This document shows, in pieces, positions 32,247 to 40,405 of a stretch of 45,383 nucleotides of DNA (positions are counted from its first letter, which is position 1; every line of letters starts with the position of its first letter). The notes below the pieces were generated by a model. That model saw only the letters and a program-made list of their open reading frames with translations. It made no database searches and was not told the DNA's origin. Location of the stretch: assembly GCA_018001935.1 (NCBI GenBank), contig JAGNHB010000047.1:1-45383 (forward strand). The letters run 5' to 3'. The position numbers were made by a program, and so were the translations under genes. Origin of the DNA: Acidobacteriota bacterium (GTDB taxonomy: Bacteria; Acidobacteriota; JAAYUB01).

Positions 32247-32263
32247 GGCCGCGAGAGGTGGGT

Positions 32264-34096
32264 ATGAATCGAAAGATGCTGGCCGTCATTCTGCCGGTCG
32301 TGGTGGCCCTGGTGCTGGTCGGGGTCTGGGTGAAGTCGAGGCGTCCTGCCGTAGACCCTGGCGCTTCGCTCGACCTGCCGGCGGCCGAAAGCGGGGAAAC
32401 CGGCGGTGCGGGAAACGCCCCGTCCGGCGAGATGCTGGACCGCGACATCCTAGCCCTGGCGCCCCAGGGCTCGACCTACCGCGTGGAGCGGTACAACGAC
32501 CCCGACAAGGGCGCCATCGCCGGCCACATCCTGGACCGGACAGGCCGGGGGCTTCCGGGCATGGCGGTCGAGATCATCCCGTCCTCGGCCGTCTACCAGC
32601 CCACCCACTTCTACTCCACCTCCAAGGTGTACTCCGACAAGAACGGATACTTCATCTTCCACAACATCGACCCGCAGACATACCACTTCATCTGCGGGCC
32701 GGTGAGGGAAACCCTCCCGGTGAAACCGGGGACCATGGTCATCCGCGACGTCCAGCTGAAGGGGACGGCTTCCGTGGCCGGGTCCGTGGTGGACGCGGAA
32801 GGGATTCGGATCTTCCCGGCGGTGGTCTACCTCGTCTCCCCCCGGTTCCGGATCGTCTGCAGGACCACCGAGACCGGCTCCTTCGAGATGCAGGGCGTCC
32901 CGGCCGACCGCTACCAGGTTGCGGCGCGTTCCGACGGCTACGTCCCTTCGGAGTACAAGGACCTGTCCGTGAAGGAAGGCGACAGGGTCAACGACCTGGT
33001 GTTCACCCTCGAGCCGGGTGCCGGCCTGGTGGGCTACGTGCGGAACGAGCACCGGGAGCCGGTCCCGAGCGTCCGGATCTCGACCGCGCCGAGCTCGGGC
33101 CGGATCGGGACCGCCTCCGCCATGACGGACCGCAACGGCTACTTCGAGTTGGCCGGAATCCAGGCCGGGCGGCAGCAACTCACGCTGATGCTGGACGGGA
33201 GTTACGAGCGGGCGGGGCCGGCGGTGAACGTGGAGATCGGGAAGCGGAACTACGTCGAGATCACCCTCAAGTCCGGCGCCCGGATTCTCGGGACGGTGAA
33301 GACCAGCACCGGCGAGCCGGTCCCGGAAGACCTGACGGCCGTCGTGCAGATGACGGCCGGTGCCGGCAAGGACCAGTACTTCCGGCGGTCCGTGGACCCC
33401 GACGGCCGGTTCGTGCTGGAAAACCTGGACGAGGGGGAGTACAAGATCTTCATCTCCTCCCAGGACAAGAAATTCGTCATGCCCGAGCCCCGGGCCGTCA
33501 AGGTCTCGGAACGCCTCGAGCAGGCGGTGGCCTTCGTCATCGACCGCGGGGGCCTGATCGCGGGGCAGGTGACGGACCGTGCCGGGACCCCGGTCGCCCG
33601 GGCCCGGATTGTCATCACCTGCCGCTCGAAGGCGGGGCGGACCGCCTCCCAGACCGCCGCCTCGAACGAGACCGGCTTCTTCCAGTCCAGCGGCCTCCCG
33701 CCGGGGGTGGTGACCCTGGAAACCGCGTCCCCGGGTTACCTCACCAACCGGAAGGAGAACATCCAGCTGGCGGCGGGGGGATCCCTGAACATCGCCGTGA
33801 TCCTGGACAAGTCCGGGACCATCGAGGGTCGGGTCACCGATTCCCAGGGGCGCCCACGGGTGGGCGTGACGGCTTACGCCCGGCCGGTGGGAGACGCCTC
33901 CTTCTCCAACCTCCCCAAGGCGATCACGTCGGCGGACGGCCGGTTCACCTTCACCGGGCTCAACGAGGGGCGGTACATGGTGTACATCCTCTGGGCGAAC
34001 CCGAAGGCCAACAACCGGATGCAGACCATGAACCAGCAGGTCCAGGTGATCCCGAACCAGGCGGTTCGCGCCGACTTCCGCCTTCCAAGCCCCTGA
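32264..34096 (+). CDS. Membrane-anchored protein with six carboxypeptidase-regulatory-like repeats
   Basis: 610 residues from ATG 32264 (GAGAGGTGG upstream); the frame is open much further upstream but that part is antisense to the DUF3298 gene. One N-terminal TM helix (MLAVILPVVVALVLVGVWV) anchors a large exported part. Six beta-sandwich repeats begin with GAIAGHILDRTGRGLPG, ASVAGSVVDAEG, AGLVGYVRNEHREPVP, ARILGTVKTSTGEPVP, GLIAGQVTDRAGTPVA and GTIEGRVTDSQGRPRV. These match CarboxypepD_reg/SpaA-like folds used as spacers or ligand platforms. There is no peptidase domain. Its stop codon shares a base with the start of the radical SAM gene (TGATG), so the two are translationally coupled. Confidence 0.88.
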   Translation: MNRKMLAVILPVVVALVLVGVWVKSRRPAVDPGASLDLPAAESGETGGAGNAPSGEMLDRDILALAPQGSTYRVERYNDPDKGAIAGHILDRTGRGLPGMAVEIIPSSAVYQPTHFYSTSKVYSDKNGYFIFHNIDPQTYHFICGPVRETLPVKPGTMVIRDVQLKGTASVAGSVVDAEGIRIFPAVVYLVSPRFRIVCRTTETGSFEMQGVPADRYQVAARSDGYVPSEYKDLSVKEGDRVNDLVFTLEPGAGLVGYVRNEHREPVPSVRISTAPSSGRIGTASAMTDRNGYFELAGIQAGRQQLTLMLDGSYERAGPAVNVEIGKRNYVEITLKSGARILGTVKTSTGEPVPEDLTAVVQMTAGAGKDQYFRRSVDPDGRFVLENLDEGEYKIFISSQDKKFVMPEPRAVKVSERLEQAVAFVIDRGGLIAGQVTDRAGTPVARARIVITCRSKAGRTASQTAASNETGFFQSSGLPPGVVTLETASPGYLTNRKENIQLAAGGSLNIAVILDKSGTIEGRVTDSQGRPRVGVTAYARPVGDASFSNLPKAITSADGRFTFTGLNEGRYMVYILWANPKANNRMQTMNQQVQVIPNQAVRADFRLPSP

Positions 34097-35628
34097 TGGA
34101 AAGACCGGTACTCCTCTGCTACCGCTGCGACGACCGGGACGCGGGGGACCCCTACGCCCGGATCGTTCCTTCGGGCCTCTTCTGCCTTCACGGGTACCTC
34201 CAGGACCGGGGGTTCCCCTCGCTCCTGGCCAACCTCTGCGGCATGCCGTGGCCGCGGGTGGAGGCGCTGATCCGGCAGCACCAGCCTCGCGTGGTGGGGG
34301 TCTCCCACTTCACGTTCAACCACGCCGCCTGCGAGAAACTGTACCGGCTCGCCCGGAAGGTTGTTCCCGATGCCGTCATCGTCGGGGGCGGGGCCCAGGC
34401 GACGCACCTGGATGCCCTCCTCCTCGAGCGGATCCCCGCCCTGGACCTCTCGGTCCGCGGCGAGGGGGAGGTCCCGCTCCTTGCCCTCGCGGAGAGGGTC
34501 TTTCGCGGCGAGAGGGCCTGGCACGGAATCCCCGGGCTGACCCGCCGCGACGGGGACCGGATTCACCGGGAGCCGCTCCCGCCGCTGTTGGCGGACATCG
34601 ACCCCTGCTATTCCCCGCGCCGGTTCAGCCGGCTCGAGGGCGTTGCCCCCCGGGAGCAATTCCCCTTCGTGGTGGCGTCCCGGGGGTGCCCCGGGACCTG
34701 CACCTTCTGCAACTCCCCCGCCATCTGGCGCCGGCAGACCCGCTTCCGGTCGCCGGGGCCCCTCGCCGACGAGATCCGGGCCCTCCAGCGGGAACACGGC
34801 CTGGTCTACTTCAGTTTCCGGGACGACTCCTTCTCGGCGGATCCCGGCCGGGTTCGCGCGTGGTGCCGGGTCCTCGGCGAGCGGAAGCTGCGCTTTCTCT
34901 GGAACTGCCAGTCGCGGGCGGAGGGGCTCGACCGGGACACCCTCCTCGCCCTCAAGCGCGCCGGGTGCGAGCAGATCCAGTTCGGGATCGAGACCACCGC
35001 GCCCCCCCTGCAGCGCCTGCTGGGCAAGCCGCTCCCGCCGGGGGGCGTCTCCGACCTGCTCCGGGACTGCCGGGACTGCGGGGTCCGGACGTCGGCCTAC
35101 TTCATCACCGGGATCCCGGGCCAGGCGGAGGCGGACCTGGAAGGGGACCTGGACCTGTTCCGCCGGGGAAAACTCCAGGACGCGGTCGTCTCCCCGCTCT
35201 GCCTGTACCCCGGGACGGCCCTGGCCCGGCAGGCGGAGAAACGGGGGGCCGTCTCTCCCGCGGACTACCTCTCGGGCGATACGGAACGTCTCCTGGTCCG
35301 CCGGGACCCTGCGGCGCTCCGGTTGTATGACACCCTGGTGCGGGCCGCCGACGCCGCCTCCCGCCACAATGCCTTCACCCTCCCCGAGATCCGGGCCCAC
35401 CTGGCCGCGACGGGGAACTGTTTTTCCGCCCGGATGGACCTCGGGCGGTACTGGGTTTCCCGCCGGCGGCCGGACCTGGCCGAGCGTGCCTGGCGGGACA
35501 TCGTGGACGAGGACCCCTCCAACCCCGTCGGCCTGCTCGCCCTCAGCGATTTCCTGGCGGCCTCCGGAAACCGGCGCGAGGCCCGCAAGTGGAAAGACCG
35601 GGCGACCCGGGCGCTTCAGTATTTGTAA
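34096..35628 (+). CDS. B12-binding-domain radical SAM enzyme
   Basis: 510 residues. The N-terminal 170 residues have the layout of a cobalamin-binding Rossmann domain (VVGVSHFTFNH, AVIVGGGAQATH, LDLSVRGEGEVPLLAL). The radical SAM core starts with CPGTCTFC (about 197-204), whose three cysteines bind the 4Fe-4S cluster, followed by FRDDSFSADP, CEQIQFGIET, SAYFITGIPGQ and PLCLYPGTAL. The C-terminal about 100 residues end in a TPR-like helix pair (LAERAWRDIVDEDPSNP, LLALSDFLAASGN). Members of this class include methyltransferases and ring-forming enzymes acting on unactivated carbons. The substrate is unknown; coupling to the repeat protein suggests a cell-envelope or protein target. Confidence 0.9.
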   Translation: MERPVLLCYRCDDRDAGDPYARIVPSGLFCLHGYLQDRGFPSLLANLCGMPWPRVEALIRQHQPRVVGVSHFTFNHAACEKLYRLARKVVPDAVIVGGGAQATHLDALLLERIPALDLSVRGEGEVPLLALAERVFRGERAWHGIPGLTRRDGDRIHREPLPPLLADIDPCYSPRRFSRLEGVAPREQFPFVVASRGCPGTCTFCNSPAIWRRQTRFRSPGPLADEIRALQREHGLVYFSFRDDSFSADPGRVRAWCRVLGERKLRFLWNCQSRAEGLDRDTLLALKRAGCEQIQFGIETTAPPLQRLLGKPLPPGGVSDLLRDCRDCGVRTSAYFITGIPGQAEADLEGDLDLFRRGKLQDAVVSPLCLYPGTALARQAEKRGAVSPADYLSGDTERLLVRRDPAALRLYDTLVRAADAASRHNAFTLPEIRAHLAATGNCFSARMDLGRYWVSRRRPDLAERAWRDIVDEDPSNPVGLLALSDFLAASGNRREARKWKDRATRALQYL

Positions 35629-35651
35629 ATACCGGTCAAATAAGGATTAAG

Positions 35652-35708
35652 AAATTCTACTATTTTTGCATTTCCCTCTTGCAATGTTGTAATTTGCATC
35701 GTAGAATT
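35652..35708. promoter_or_regulatory. Candidate operator region around the receiver-XRE promoter
   Basis: AATTCTAC (35652-35659) and GTAGAATT (35701-35708) are perfect inverted repeats spanning the promoter. Between them TTGCAT, TTGCAA and TTGCAT (35666, 35679, 35694) recur at 13 and 15-base steps. The right arm overlaps the -10 box. Binding by the downstream HTH protein would give autoregulation; this is inference. Confidence 0.4.
35679..35707 (+). promoter_or_regulatory. Promoter for the receiver-XRE regulator gene
   Basis: TTGCAA (35679-35684) and TAGAAT (35702-35707) are 17 bases apart, within an AT-rich island. The predicted leader is about 50 bases. Confidence 0.6.
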
Positions 35709-35763
35709 AGAATTGTTGACGGCGACCCGAGCCCATCGGGAATTTAACCAAAGGTGAAATGGC

Positions 35764-36363
35764 ATGCAGAAGAAAGTGCAGATCATGGTGGTCGATGACG
35801 ATCCGGACGTGAGGGAATTCCTGGATACGCTGCTGACCAAGGAGGGATACGAGGTCAAGTCCATCGCGGACCCGTCGCTGGTCCTCGAGGAGTTGAAGAA
35901 CAAGGTCTACCAGATCGTCATCCTGGACCTCCGGATGCCCGGGCAGTTCGGCGACGAGCTGCTCAAGCAGATCCGGGACTGGGACAAGGACATCTGCGTG
36001 ATCGTCTACACCGGTTACCCGTCGGTGGACACCGCCGTGGCCACCATGAAGTGCCAGGCGTACGACTACATCAAGAAGCCCTGTTCCGCCAAGGAATTCC
36101 GCGAACTCATCCGCAACGCCATCCGGGACAAGGGCCTGGTGATGGCGCCCGACTCCCACGTGAACAAGGAGATCGGTTCCAAGATCCGGACCATCCGCAA
36201 GGACAAGGCCATGACCCTCAAGCAGCTGGCCAACCGGACGGGGCTCTCCGTCAGCCTGATCTCGCAGATCGAGCTGGCCAAGACCTCCGCTTCGGTGTCG
36301 ACCCTGTACAAGATCTCCTGCGCGCTCGGCGTGCGCATCGGCGTTTTCTTCGAGCAGCTCTGA
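35764..36363 (+). CDS. Response regulator with receiver domain fused to an XRE/Cro-type HTH
   Basis: 199 residues from ATG 35764; AAGGTG precedes it. The receiver (1-120) shows VVDDDPDVRE, phospho-acceptor Asp55 in VILDLRMPG, VYTGYPS and YIKKPCSAKE. After a short linker, residues about 137-199 form a SinR/PuuR-type helix-turn-helix: IGSKIRTIRKDKAMTLKQLA, then GLSVSLISQIELAK and LYKISCALGVRIGVFFEQL. In ordinary members of that HTH class a cupin sensor usually follows; here a receiver precedes instead. Most response regulators carry OmpR, NarL or Fis outputs, so this architecture is uncommon. The gene is monocistronic, with its own promoter and a strong terminator. Confidence 0.92.
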   Translation: MQKKVQIMVVDDDPDVREFLDTLLTKEGYEVKSIADPSLVLEELKNKVYQIVILDLRMPGQFGDELLKQIRDWDKDICVIVYTGYPSVDTAVATMKCQAYDYIKKPCSAKEFRELIRNAIRDKGLVMAPDSHVNKEIGSKIRTIRKDKAMTLKQLANRTGLSVSLISQIELAKTSASVSTLYKISCALGVRIGVFFEQL

Positions 36364-36401
36364 CAAGGTTTCCCGGCCCCGCGGGGCCGCGCCCGTGGTT
36401 T

Positions 36402-36440
36402 CGCCTTGCCGCGGCCCCTCGCGGCAAGGCGTCCTGTTTT
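36402..36440 (+). terminator. Intrinsic terminator after the receiver-XRE gene
   Basis: A perfect 12-bp stem (CGCCTTGCCGCG / CGCGGCAAGGCG) with a 6-base loop is followed by TCCTGTTTT. It lies 39 bases past the stop codon, and the next promoter is downstream, so it isolates the regulator from the ribosomal operon. Confidence 0.8.
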
Positions 36441-36559
36441 CGGGGCCGGTGCCCTCTCCCCGGGGAGGCGGGCCTTGCCCCGGCCCCGGGGTCGTTCGCG
36501 GCCGCCGGCGCCGGGACGCCCCGCGTCGGGAATTCCCTCACTTTTTTTGATATTTGTCG

Positions 36560-36587
36560 TTGACAACCGACGACCATTCCGTATAAT
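36560..36587 (+). promoter_or_regulatory. Consensus sigma70 promoter for rpmI-rplT-pheST
   Basis: TTGACA (36560-36565) and TATAAT (36582-36587) are both perfect hexamers with a 16-base spacer. This is the strongest promoter seen in the window, as expected for ribosomal protein genes. The leader to rpmI is about 65 bases. Confidence 0.9.
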
Positions 36588-36657
36588 AACCAATTCTTTC
36601 GGGCTTCCCGGAACCGGTTCGCAAGCCCGGAAGGGGATCGAGAAAAGGAGAACGAAG

Positions 36658-36852
36658 GTGCAGAAACTGAAAACCAAGAAAGGTGCCGCGAAACGGATGA
36701 AAGTCACCGCGTCGGGCAAGATCGTTCGCGGTCACGCCTTCAAGAGCCACATCCTCACCAAGAAGACCCGGAAACGCAAGCGCAACCTCCGCCACGCCAC
36801 GCTGATCTCCAAGGCGGACACCGGCCGCGCCCGGGAAATGCTCCTGCTGTAA
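36658..36852 (+). CDS. rpmI: 50S ribosomal protein L35
   Basis: 64 residues from GTG 36658 with AAAAGGAGAAC upstream. [19 protein letters not shown], then [20 protein letters not shown] is the L35 signature, rich in Lys/Arg. The GTG start replaces the usual ATG-Pro beginning. It is a small rRNA-binding protein of the large subunit. It is followed by rplT after 21 bases, as in most bacteria, but infC is missing upstream. Confidence 0.97.
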   Translation: MQKLKTKKGAAKRMKVTASGKIVRGHAFKSHILTKKTRKRKRNLRHATLISKADTGRAREMLLL

Positions 36853-36873
36853 GATCGAATCAAGGAGACTGAC

Positions 36874-37224
36874 ATGCCGAGAGTCAAGAGAGGCAACAAG
36901 AAACTGCAGCGCCGGAAGAAGATCCTTGGGCTCGCCAAGGGATATATCGGGGCCCGGGGGCGTCTGTACCGCACCGCCAAGGAGACGGTGGAGCGCGCCC
37001 TGGCGTACGCCTACCGCGATCGCCGGGCCAAGAAGCGGGAGTTCCGCGGGCTCTGGATCGTCCGCATCAACGCCGCCGTCCGGGAGCACGGCCTGTCCTA
37101 CAGCCGCTTCATGAGCGGGCTCAAGAAGGCCGGCGTGACCATCGACCGGAAAGTGCTCGCCGAACTGGCCGTGGCCAACCCGGAAGCGTTCGCCCAGCTG
37201 GCAACCGTCGCCCAGCAGGCGTGA
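36874..37224 (+). CDS. rplT: 50S ribosomal protein L20
   Basis: 116 residues; AAGGAG lies before ATG 36874. [57 protein letters not shown] and [13 protein letters not shown] are diagnostic. L20 binds 23S rRNA early in 50S assembly and in some bacteria represses its own operon through mRNA binding. The N-terminus has the long basic extension of the family. Confidence 0.98.
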   Translation: MPRVKRGNKKLQRRKKILGLAKGYIGARGRLYRTAKETVERALAYAYRDRRAKKREFRGLWIVRINAAVREHGLSYSRFMSGLKKAGVTIDRKVLAELAVANPEAFAQLATVAQQA

Positions 37225-37247
37225 AACGTACAATTTACGATTTTCAC

Positions 37248-37282
37248 CGGCTGGGAATGCGGATTCCCAGCCGTTTTTATTT
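37248..37282 (+). terminator. Intrinsic terminator or attenuator between rplT and pheS
   Basis: CGGCTGGGAAT, loop GCGG and ATTCCCAGCCG make a perfect 11-bp stem followed by TTTTTATTT. It lies just before the pheS ribosome site (GAGGGAG at 37283), so readthrough must occur for pheST unless there is a promoter inside rplT. It could tune the ratio of ribosomal protein to synthetase. No antiterminator partner or Phe-rich leader peptide was clear. Confidence 0.8.
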
Positions 37283-37294
37283 GAGGGAGCCATC

Positions 37295-38326
37295 ATGCGG
37301 GAGGACCTTCAGACCATTCTGGACACATTTCGGGATGCGTGCCGGGGCGTTTCGGACGACGCCTCCTACCAGGCGCTGCGGGAGCAGTACCTCTCCCGCG
37401 AGCGCGGGATCCTGACCCAGCAGCTCAAGCGGATCCGGGACATCGACCCCGCCGAGCGCCCCCGATTCGGCATCGACGTGAACACCCTCAAGCGCGAAGT
37501 GGAGGGGGCGCTGTCCGAACTCGAGGCCGACATCCGGGAGCGGGCCCTTCGGAAGCGTTCCGAGGCCGAGCGCGTCGATGTGACCCTGCCGGGTGTCCGG
37601 CCCTACCCGGGGACCCTGCACCCCATCAAGAAGACCGAGGCCGAGATCGTCGGCATCTTCCGGGCCATGGGCTACGCGGTGGCCGAGGGGCCGGAGATCG
37701 AGACGGATTTCTTCAACTTCGGGGCCCTGAACTTCCCGGACGACCACCCGGCCCGGGACAGCCAGGACACCTTTTTCCTCGGCAAGGGGCGCTGGCTGCT
37801 CCGCACCCACACGTCGCCGGTCCAGATCCGGACCATGCAGAACGTGCCCCCGCCCCTGAAGCTGATCGCGCCCGGAAAGGTCTACCGCAACGACGCCCCG
37901 GACGCCACCCACTTCCCCATTTTCCACCAGGTGGAGGGGCTCGTGGTGGGCGAGGACGTCTCCCTGGCCCACCTCAAGGGGACCCTCGAGCGCTTCGCGT
38001 CCGAGTGCTTCTCGCCCGGGACCCGGGTGCGCCTCCGCCCCAGCTTCTTCCCCTTCGTCGAGCCGGGGGCGGAGGTGGACATCTCCTGCATCTTCTGCGG
38101 CGGCACCGGCTGCCGGATCTGCAAGGGCAGCGGCTGGATCGAGATCCTCGGCGCCGGGATGGTGCACCCGAACGTCTTCGCCAACTGCGGCCTCGACCCC
38201 GAGCGGTGGACCGGCTTCGCTTTCGGAATGGGGGTGGACCGGGTGGCCCTGCTCAAGTACGGCATCCCCGACATCCGCATGCTCTGGGAGAACGACGTGC
38301 GGTTCCTGTCGCAGTTCCACCGGTGA
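37295..38326 (+). CDS. pheS: Phenylalanine-tRNA ligase alpha subunit
   Basis: 343 residues from ATG 37295. The N-terminal coiled coil is followed by the class II core: LHPIKKTEAEIVGIFRAMGY, DTFFLGKGRWLLRTHTS, KVYRNDAPDATHFPIFHQVE (motif 2), a CIFCGGTGCRICKG four-cysteine insert also found in many bacterial PheS, GAGMVHPNVF, and GMGVDRVALLKYGIPDIRML (motif 3). It activates Phe and charges tRNA-Phe as an alpha2beta2 enzyme with PheT, encoded ten bases downstream. Expression probably depends on reading through the hairpin upstream. Confidence 0.98.
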   Translation: MREDLQTILDTFRDACRGVSDDASYQALREQYLSRERGILTQQLKRIRDIDPAERPRFGIDVNTLKREVEGALSELEADIRERALRKRSEAERVDVTLPGVRPYPGTLHPIKKTEAEIVGIFRAMGYAVAEGPEIETDFFNFGALNFPDDHPARDSQDTFFLGKGRWLLRTHTSPVQIRTMQNVPPPLKLIAPGKVYRNDAPDATHFPIFHQVEGLVVGEDVSLAHLKGTLERFASECFSPGTRVRLRPSFFPFVEPGAEVDISCIFCGGTGCRICKGSGWIEILGAGMVHPNVFANCGLDPERWTGFAFGMGVDRVALLKYGIPDIRMLWENDVRFLSQFHR

Positions 38327-38335
38327 GGGAAGAAC

Positions 38336-40390
38336 ATGAAAATCAGCATGAACTGGCTCAAGGACCTGGTCTGTTTCGACGAGACCCCGGAGGCGCTGGC
38401 CCGGGACCTTTCCATGCTCGGCCTCCCGGTGGACGCCGTGGAGCCTTCGGGTGAGGACCGGGTCTTCGACATCGACATCACCGCGAACCGTCCCGACGGC
38501 CTCAGCCACCTGGGGATCGCCCGGGACGTCGCCGCCCGGTACCGGGAGCCGCTCCGCCCGCCCCGGGCCGTCGTGGAGGGGATCCCGGAGCAGCCCCTGG
38601 TCCCCGTGGACATCCGGATCGACGCTCCCGACCTCTGTGCCCGGTACTGCGGGATGGTGATCCGGGGCCTGCGGGTGGGACCCTCCCCCGCCTGGCTCCG
38701 GGACCGCCTGGAGGCCGTGGGCCAGCGATCCATCAACAACGTGGTGGACATCACCAACTTCGTGCTCCTGGAAATGGGGCACCCCCTGCACGCCTTCGAC
38801 CACCGGAAGCTGCGGGAGGGCCGGATCGTGGTGCGCCGGGCCCGGGACGGCGAGACCCTCACGACCCTCGACGGCCAGCAGCGGAAGCTGACTCCGAACA
38901 TGCTGGTCATCGCGGACGCCGCCCTGCCGGTGGCCCTGGCCGGCGTCATGGGCGGGGCCGACTCCGAGGTGGACGCCCAGACCCGCGACATCCTCCTGGA
39001 GAGCGCCTGGTTCGAGCCTTCCTCCGTCCGGCGCACCGCCCGGGCCCTCGGCCTCGGGACGGAGGCGTCCTACCGCTTCGAGCGGGGGGCCGACCCGGAA
39101 GTCCCGCCGCGCGCCCTGCTGCGCGCCGCCTGGCTGGTGCTCCGCCTGGCGGGCGGGGAACCGGCGTCCCCCCTCCTCGACGCGCACCCGCGCCCGGCGA
39201 TCCCCCGGGCCATCCCGCTCCGGCGCCGGCGCATGGTGAGCCTCATCGGCGCCCCGGTCGAGGACGGCTTCGTCGAGGATCTCCTCCCGCGGCTCGGTTT
39301 CCGCGTGGACCGCGACGGGGCCGGCTGGTCGGTCGTCGCCCCCTCGCACCGACCCGACGTCACCCAGGAGGTCGATGTGATCGAGGAGGTGGCGCGGTTC
39401 TACGGTTACGACCGGGTCCGGTCCGCATTGCCGGGGATGGAGGGGAACCCCGTGGAGCGGCGCTTCGCCCGCGACCGGGACACGCTCCGGAAGCTGCTGG
39501 TGGCGGGAGGGTACCAGGAGATCACCTCCAGCTCCTTCGTCGACCCGCACAAGGACGGGGTTTTCGACTTCTTCCGCGCGGGGGAGGCCATCTTCCTGGA
39601 CAACCCGGGAGACGAGGCGGAGCCGGCCCTTCGCACGAACCTGACGTACCGCCTGCTCAACGCCCTCAAGTTCAACGAGAACAATTTCAACCGTGACGTC
39701 CGGCTGTTCGAGACGGCGGACGTTTACGCCATGGCGACCGACGGGCCCCGGGAGAGCCTCCGGTTGGCCGTCGGGGCCTTCGGGCACGCCCTTCCCCCGC
39801 ACTGGACGATGCCCCCGGGGGCGCCCTACGGCTTTTTCCACCTCAAGGGGATGGTGGAGACCCTGCTCGAGGGGCTCAACGCCGTCGATGCGCGGATCGT
39901 GCCCCTGGAGGAAAGCCCGGGGGATTTCCTCCAGGCGGGGAGCCGCGCCGCCCTCCAGGTCCGGGGGAAAACCGTCGGGTTCCTGGGGCGGCTGGACGAG
40001 CGCGTGGCTGCGGCGTGGAAGTTCCGCCAGAGCGTCTTCGTCGGGGAGTTCCTCCTGGAGCCCCTCTTCGAGTCCGTGGACCGGCCGTTCGCCTTCACCC
40101 CCGTGCCCCGGTTCCCGCCCGTGTCCCGGGACATTTCCTTTACCGTTGACAACGCCGTGCCTTTCAGTAAAATAAAAGCAGTTGCGGAGAGTGTGAAAGC
40201 CGGGGAACTCACCCGCATGGATGCCGTCGAAATCTATCGTGGGAAAGAGATCCCGGCCGGAAGGTACGCCATGACGGTTCGCGTCGTATTCCAGCGGTGT
40301 GACGGGACGCTCACCGACGCGGAAGCGGACGCGCTGCGCAACCGTTTGACCGAAGCCCTGAAACGATCGGCGGGAATCGAAGTCCGTTGA
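38336..40390 (+). CDS. pheT: Phenylalanine-tRNA ligase beta subunit, short form without the EMAP/tRNA-binding domain
   Basis: 684 residues. The N-terminus MKISMNWLKDLVCFDETPEA runs straight into VFDIDITANRPDGLSHLGIARDV in pieces, where E. coli-type PheT has an extra domain of about 110 residues (EMAP/OB fold, total about 795). Remaining parts: the B3/B4 editing region (INNVVDITNFVLLEMGHPLH, GVMGGADSEV), the B5 region (PSHRPDVTQEVDVIEEVAR) and the C-terminal FDX-ACB anticodon-binding domain (FPPVSRDISFTVDN, GRYAMTVRVVFQ). No base is out of frame, so the absence is a true architectural variant, not a break. Confidence 0.96.
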   Translation: MKISMNWLKDLVCFDETPEALARDLSMLGLPVDAVEPSGEDRVFDIDITANRPDGLSHLGIARDVAARYREPLRPPRAVVEGIPEQPLVPVDIRIDAPDLCARYCGMVIRGLRVGPSPAWLRDRLEAVGQRSINNVVDITNFVLLEMGHPLHAFDHRKLREGRIVVRRARDGETLTTLDGQQRKLTPNMLVIADAALPVALAGVMGGADSEVDAQTRDILLESAWFEPSSVRRTARALGLGTEASYRFERGADPEVPPRALLRAAWLVLRLAGGEPASPLLDAHPRPAIPRAIPLRRRRMVSLIGAPVEDGFVEDLLPRLGFRVDRDGAGWSVVAPSHRPDVTQEVDVIEEVARFYGYDRVRSALPGMEGNPVERRFARDRDTLRKLLVAGGYQEITSSSFVDPHKDGVFDFFRAGEAIFLDNPGDEAEPALRTNLTYRLLNALKFNENNFNRDVRLFETADVYAMATDGPRESLRLAVGAFGHALPPHWTMPPGAPYGFFHLKGMVETLLEGLNAVDARIVPLEESPGDFLQAGSRAALQVRGKTVGFLGRLDERVAAAWKFRQSVFVGEFLLEPLFESVDRPFAFTPVPRFPPVSRDISFTVDNAVPFSKIKAVAESVKAGELTRMDAVEIYRGKEIPAGRYAMTVRVVFQRCDGTLTDAEADALRNRLTEALKRSAGIEVR

Positions 40391-40405
40391 GCGGGCGGGG
40401 ACGTG

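Larger units (their letters stand above)
36364..36657. other. GC-rich gap with terminator and strong promoter
   Basis: This 294-base gap first holds a very GC-rich, hairpin-rich part (36370-36530) that includes the terminator at 36402, then switches abruptly to AT-rich sequence with the rpmI promoter. No translation factor IF-3 gene is present here, although infC precedes rpmI in many bacteria. Confidence 0.7.

Noticed and set aside
37221..37294. Leader peptide for pheST attenuation beginning GTG-AAA at 37221
   Set aside because: The frame contains scattered Phe/Tyr codons but does not stop before pheS and has no ribosome site of its own; not a convincing leader.
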